Shown: positions 4,949 to 6,456 of the stretch, piece after piece | Numbering within the stretch: the stretch's first letter is position 1 | Layout: the number at the start of each line of letters is the position of its first letter | DNA from: a bacterium | GTDB taxonomy: Bacteria; Patescibacteriota; Microgenomatia; Levybacterales; UBA12049 | Length of the DNA stretch: 6,456 nt | Direction: 5' to 3' | NCBI GenBank assembly: GCA_021852095.1 | Contig: JAJZOC010000032.1 | Span: 1-6,456 of the forward strand | Notes under the pieces: generated by a model | What the model saw: only the letters and a program-made list of their open reading frames with translations | The model's database searches: none | Told to the model about the DNA's origin: nothing | Translations under genes and position numbers: made by a program

Positions 4949-5398
4949 CTATTTTATAAGCCTGCGCACTTCTTTTTCAAAATCCTCTATATCAACAAAT
5001 CTTTTAAAAACGCTTGAAAATCTAATGTATGCTACTTTATCTAACTTTTTTAATCTTGTCGCTACAAGGCTTCCTATTCTTTTACTCTCTACCTCTATTC
5101 CTGCTTCTCCCCGTAAATCTTTTTCTACATCCGTGGCAATTTTTTCTATAGTGTCTGCCGAGACTGTTGTTTTTTCACATGATTTAATTATTCCCCCTTT
5201 TAATTTTTCTCGAGCAAATCTTTCCCGTCTTCCGTCCTTTTTTATCACAATAAGGTTTGCATTTTCAACTCTTTCGTAAGTTGTAAACCTTTTTCCGCAC
5301 TTTAAACAAGATCTTCTTCTCCGTATTGTCTCTAAGTCCTCTGAATCCCTTGTTTCTACAACTTCTGTTTCTAAATTTAGACAAAAAGGACACTTCAT
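4949..5398 (-). CDS. nrdR: Transcriptional repressor NrdR
   Basis: NrdR senses ATP/dATP through an ATP-cone domain and represses ribonucleotide reductase genes by binding NrdR boxes. The start is ATG at 5398, giving MKCPFC as in all NrdR proteins and a normal length of 149 residues; the frame extends 12 codons further, but those are encoded by an AT-rich repeat and have no family match. The N-terminal zinc ribbon has Cys3, Cys6, Cys31 and Cys34, with the basic DNA-binding segment IRRRRSCLKCGKRFTTYERVE just within and after it. The ATP cone spans about 49-139, with VIKKDGRRERF (50-60) and the C-terminal AYIRFSSVFKRF (123-134). There is no clear Shine-Dalgarno site. The gene leads into nrdJ, so this is very likely an autoregulated nrdRJ transcription unit driven from the promoter at 5549-5577. 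Confidence 0.96.
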   Translation of the reverse strand: MKCPFCLNLETEVVETRDSEDLETIRRRRSCLKCGKRFTTYERVENANLIVIKKDGRRERFAREKLKGGIIKSCEKTTVSADTIEKIATDVEKDLRGEAGIEVESKRIGSLVATRLKKLDKVAYIRFSSVFKRFVDIEDFEKEVRRLIK

Positions 5399-5408
5399 AC
5401 TAATACTA

Positions 5409-5520
5409 CAAATGTCAAATAAACAAATAAACAAATCAATTTCTTAATATCAAATTATTTGGAATTCGTATTCTTTATCATTTGTTTATTGATTTGAAAT
5501 TTGCTTATTAGCTTATTTGT
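5409..5520. repeat. AT-rich inverted repeat region in the nrdR leader
   Basis: The left part (5409-5442) holds tandem AAATAAAC-type octamers. The right part (5480-5520) holds ATTTGTTTATTG and related ATTTG units. AATAAACAAAT (at 5418-5428 and again at 5426-5436) is exactly complementary to ATTTGTTTATT (5480-5490). The leader RNA of nrdR could therefore fold into alternative AT-rich stems just ahead of its start codon. Confidence 0.55.
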
Positions 5521-5525
5521 AATAT

Positions 5526-5542
5526 TACCTACATCTAGGGTA
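5526..5542 (-). promoter_or_regulatory. NrdR-box-like site 2
   Basis: The minus-strand sequence TACCCTAGATGTAGGTA, a partial palindrome (TACC...GGTA), overlaps the predicted transcription start. It shares TAGATkTAG with site 1, and the shared element is offset by 31 bp, three helical turns, which is the usual distance between paired NrdR boxes. The outer bases do not match the consensus well. Confidence 0.4.
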
Positions 5543-5548
5543 AAAATA

Positions 5549-5577
5549 ATCTTATGCCACTAAATCTATTGTGTCAA
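5549..5577 (-). promoter_or_regulatory. Sigma70-type promoter for nrdR-nrdJ
   Basis: A perfect TTGACA (5572-5577) and TAAGAT (5549-5554) are separated by exactly 17 bases. Transcription should start near 5542, leaving a leader of about 145 nt before nrdR. The two NrdR-box-like sites overlap the -35/spacer and the start point, as expected for repression by NrdR. Confidence 0.65.
5557..5574 (-). promoter_or_regulatory. NrdR-box-like site 1
   Basis: The minus-strand ACACAATAGATTTAGTGG has a left half that fits the known NrdR half-site ACACwATA exactly and a right half, TTTAGTGG, close to TwTwGTGT, but with two extra bases between the halves. It sits in the promoter spacer and overlaps the -35 element. 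Confidence 0.5.
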
Positions 5578-5578
5578 C

Positions 5579-5590
5579 TAGAAATTTCTA
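5579..5590. repeat. Perfect 12-bp palindrome upstream of the nrd promoter
   Basis: TAGAAATTTCTA is a perfect dyad lying immediately upstream of the -35 element of the nrdR promoter. It could be a protein-binding site, but no known consensus is matched, and AT-rich DNA makes such palindromes fairly common. Confidence 0.35.
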
Positions 5591-5694
5591 TATCAAAAAT
5601 GATCAGGGGTATTTTTTCGCCTCAGTTTGGTAACAGAAGAAAAATCAGCATTAAAAACGAACAAATATTTAAATCTTTTTTATAATCTTAGATA

Positions 5695-6228
5695 CTAATT
5701 GCCCACCACGTGTTTAACCACATTTCTAAAATTAATCATTCTTTGTTCTTCTTTAAGGAATTGCGTCTGTTGTTTTTTGGATAATTCTACCTCGATACTA
5801 TGAATAACCTCTTGCTGTTTAAGAGAAGAGACAGTCATTGTATGAACTATGTTCTTTACATTTTCTCCCTGTTTTTCCGCCTGCCTCACAGACGAAATTG
5901 CCAAATCAAAATAGTTTTCCCCTTTCGATACAGTAGATTCGCTTAAGGCAAATTCTCCTTTTTTGGAAAGATAAAATCCGGCGTTTGTTCTTTTTTCCGA
6001 CTGAAGAAGATCAAACTCTGCTTTTTTAAGAGGATCCGAAATCAATAATCCCACTATTTTGTCTCTAATCATCTTTAGAAAGTATAAGGGGTTGTCGGGT
6101 AAAATACCCGGGTAGGGCAATTGGTAATTTACATGGGACGGAACAATTAATCCTTGAGCGGTAATTTTCCCGGTAAAAAACATCGTGGATAAAAAAATTG
6201 TCAACAAGATTATTAAAAGTTTTTTCAT
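5695..6228 (-). CDS. Secreted DUF5667-like protein
   Basis: The protein has 177 residues. Residues 1 to about 25 form a signal peptide: MKK, a hydrophobic run (LLIILLTIFLSTMFF), then a polar stretch ending near ITAQ. The mature part opens with YQLPYPGILPDNPLYFLKMI (35-54) and LLISDPLKKAEFDLLQSEKR (61-80). This matches the signature of DUF5667 proteins, frequent in Patescibacteria: a Pro-Gly-x-x-Pro-Asp-x-Pro-Leu-Tyr turn followed by helices. The remainder is helical and charged, with no catalytic motif visible. It is probably exported and tethered or extracellular; the function is unknown. ATG at 6228 is required to keep the signal peptide, and the promoter at 6235-6263 would place the transcription start on this ATG. 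It is separated from nrdR by 296 bases holding a promoter, so it is likely a separate unit. Confidence 0.8.
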   Translation of the reverse strand: MKKLLIILLTIFLSTMFFTGKITAQGLIVPSHVNYQLPYPGILPDNPLYFLKMIRDKIVGLLISDPLKKAEFDLLQSEKRTNAGFYLSKKGEFALSESTVSKGENYFDLAISSVRQAEKQGENVKNIVHTMTVSSLKQQEVIHSIEVELSKKQQTQFLKEEQRMINFRNVVKHVVGN

Positions 6229-6229
6229 A

Positions 6230-6264
6230 TCTAAATTCTAAATCATCAATGGTCAATCGTCAAC
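6230..6264. repeat. Heptanucleotide array overlapping a promoter
   Basis: There are five 7-nt units on the plus strand (TCTAAAT, TCTAAAT, CATCAAT, GGTCAAT, CGTCAAC), period 7. On the minus strand the array supplies both the TTGAC and the TAGAAT elements of the predicted promoter. Confidence 0.7.
6235..6263 (-). promoter_or_regulatory. Promoter of the DUF5667 gene, probably leaderless
   Basis: TTGACG (6258-6263) and TAGAAT (6235-6240) each match the sigma70 consensus at five of six positions and are 17 bases apart. Only six bases separate the -10 from the ATG at 6228, so transcription would begin at or next to the start codon, consistent with the lack of a Shine-Dalgarno site. Confidence 0.5.
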
Positions 6265-6274
6265 CCCCTCTATT

Positions 6275-6309
6275 CTTTAATCGGTAATCTTTAATCAGTA
6301 ATCAGTAAT
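6275..6309. repeat. Heptanucleotide array at the end of the methyltransferase gene
   Basis: There are five 7-nt units of consensus CnnTAAT on the plus strand (CTTTAAT, CGGTAAT, CTTTAAT, CAGTAAT, CAGTAAT). The array touches the stop codon of the upstream gene and is 10 bases from the neighbouring array at 6230-6264, which has a different unit. Confidence 0.85.
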
Positions 6310-6456
6310 TATCTCTTCGCAACTATATTAAGCCAGTCGCTTTCCAAAGATTTGAAAGACTTCCTAAACAAATAATCCCATTTCTTTCCGTCAAAAAATC
6401 CTCCATAAAAAGAAGTCTTTGAAAAACCGTTTTTTTCTAATATTCCTTTTATTATC
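6309..6456 (-). CDS. C-terminal end of a probable SAM-dependent methyltransferase
   Basis: A frame of 49 codons enters from the right edge and ends with TAA at 6309-6311. The visible tail reads ILEKNGFSKTSFYGGFFDG, then about 20 residues, then ESDWLNIVAKR. A Gly-Phe followed by a beta strand, FYGGFFDG, and a last strand of the type L-x-I-V-A-K is the usual end of class I SAM-dependent methyltransferases of the small-molecule type. The SAM-binding motifs lie outside the window, so substrate and subfamily cannot be stated. Its stop codon touches a heptanucleotide array. No terminator is visible before the DUF5667 gene, which appears to have its own promoter. Confidence 0.45.
   Translation of the reverse strand, partial: IIKGILEKNGFSKTSFYGGFFDGKKWDYLFRKSFKSLESDWLNIVAKR

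Noticed and set aside
5399..5434. NrdR start at ATG 5434 with 12 extra residues
   Set aside because: NrdR proteins begin MKCPFC; the extra residues are encoded by AT-rich repeats and no ribosome-binding site supports them.
5591..5694. Terminator after the DUF5667 gene
   Set aside because: T runs and short dyads are present, but I found no stable GC-containing stem directly followed by a T tract on the minus strand.
6065..6256. 63-codon minus-strand frame overlapping the DUF5667 start
   Set aside because: It is out of frame with a protein that has a clear signal peptide and domain signature, and its start lies inside the heptamer array.

Overview
This 6.5-kb window is AT-rich and every gene reads on the minus strand. 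It looks like a small-genome bacterium of the Candidate Phyla Radiation (Patescibacteria, perhaps Microgenomates). That is an inference from three things: a DUF5667-like secreted protein typical of those genomes, weak or missing Shine-Dalgarno sites at several starts, and short palindromic and heptameric repeats between and inside genes. No marker gene is present to fix the taxonomy.

Read in the direction of transcription (high to low coordinates): the C-terminal end of a probable SAM-dependent methyltransferase (6309-6456); a secreted DUF5667-like protein (5695-6228) with a possibly leaderless promoter; a sigma70-type promoter with two NrdR-box-like sites; nrdR (4949-5398), the repressor of ribonucleotide reductase genes; nrdJ (2384-4777), the adenosylcobalamin-dependent ribonucleotide reductase; a cobalamin riboswitch with an intrinsic terminator (about 2225-2369); a PduO-type ATP:cob(I)alamin adenosyltransferase (1622-2173); a second cobalamin riboswitch with its own terminator/antiterminator (about 1348-1586); a 353-residue zinc-ribbon protein of unknown function (286-1347); and the start of a Gln-rich protein that runs off the window (1-216).

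The central block forms a B12-dependent deoxyribonucleotide module. NrdJ needs adenosylcobalamin, PduO makes it from reduced cobalamin and ATP, NrdR adjusts reductase expression to nucleotide state, and the two riboswitches respond to cobalamin. nrdJ lies upstream of both riboswitches, so only the adenosyltransferase and the unknown gene appear to be under B12 control. This makes the 353-residue protein a candidate new member of a B12 regulon.

Short tandem arrays with a 7- or 8-nt period occur in most intergenic gaps and twice inside the pduO reading frame, where they encode extra residues. A 24-nt dispersed repeat occurs both in an arm of the second riboswitch and in the coding region at the left edge. 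No intergenic gap exceeds 300 bases; the longest, 5399-5694, holds the nrdR promoter, the NrdR-like sites and AT-rich inverted repeats.
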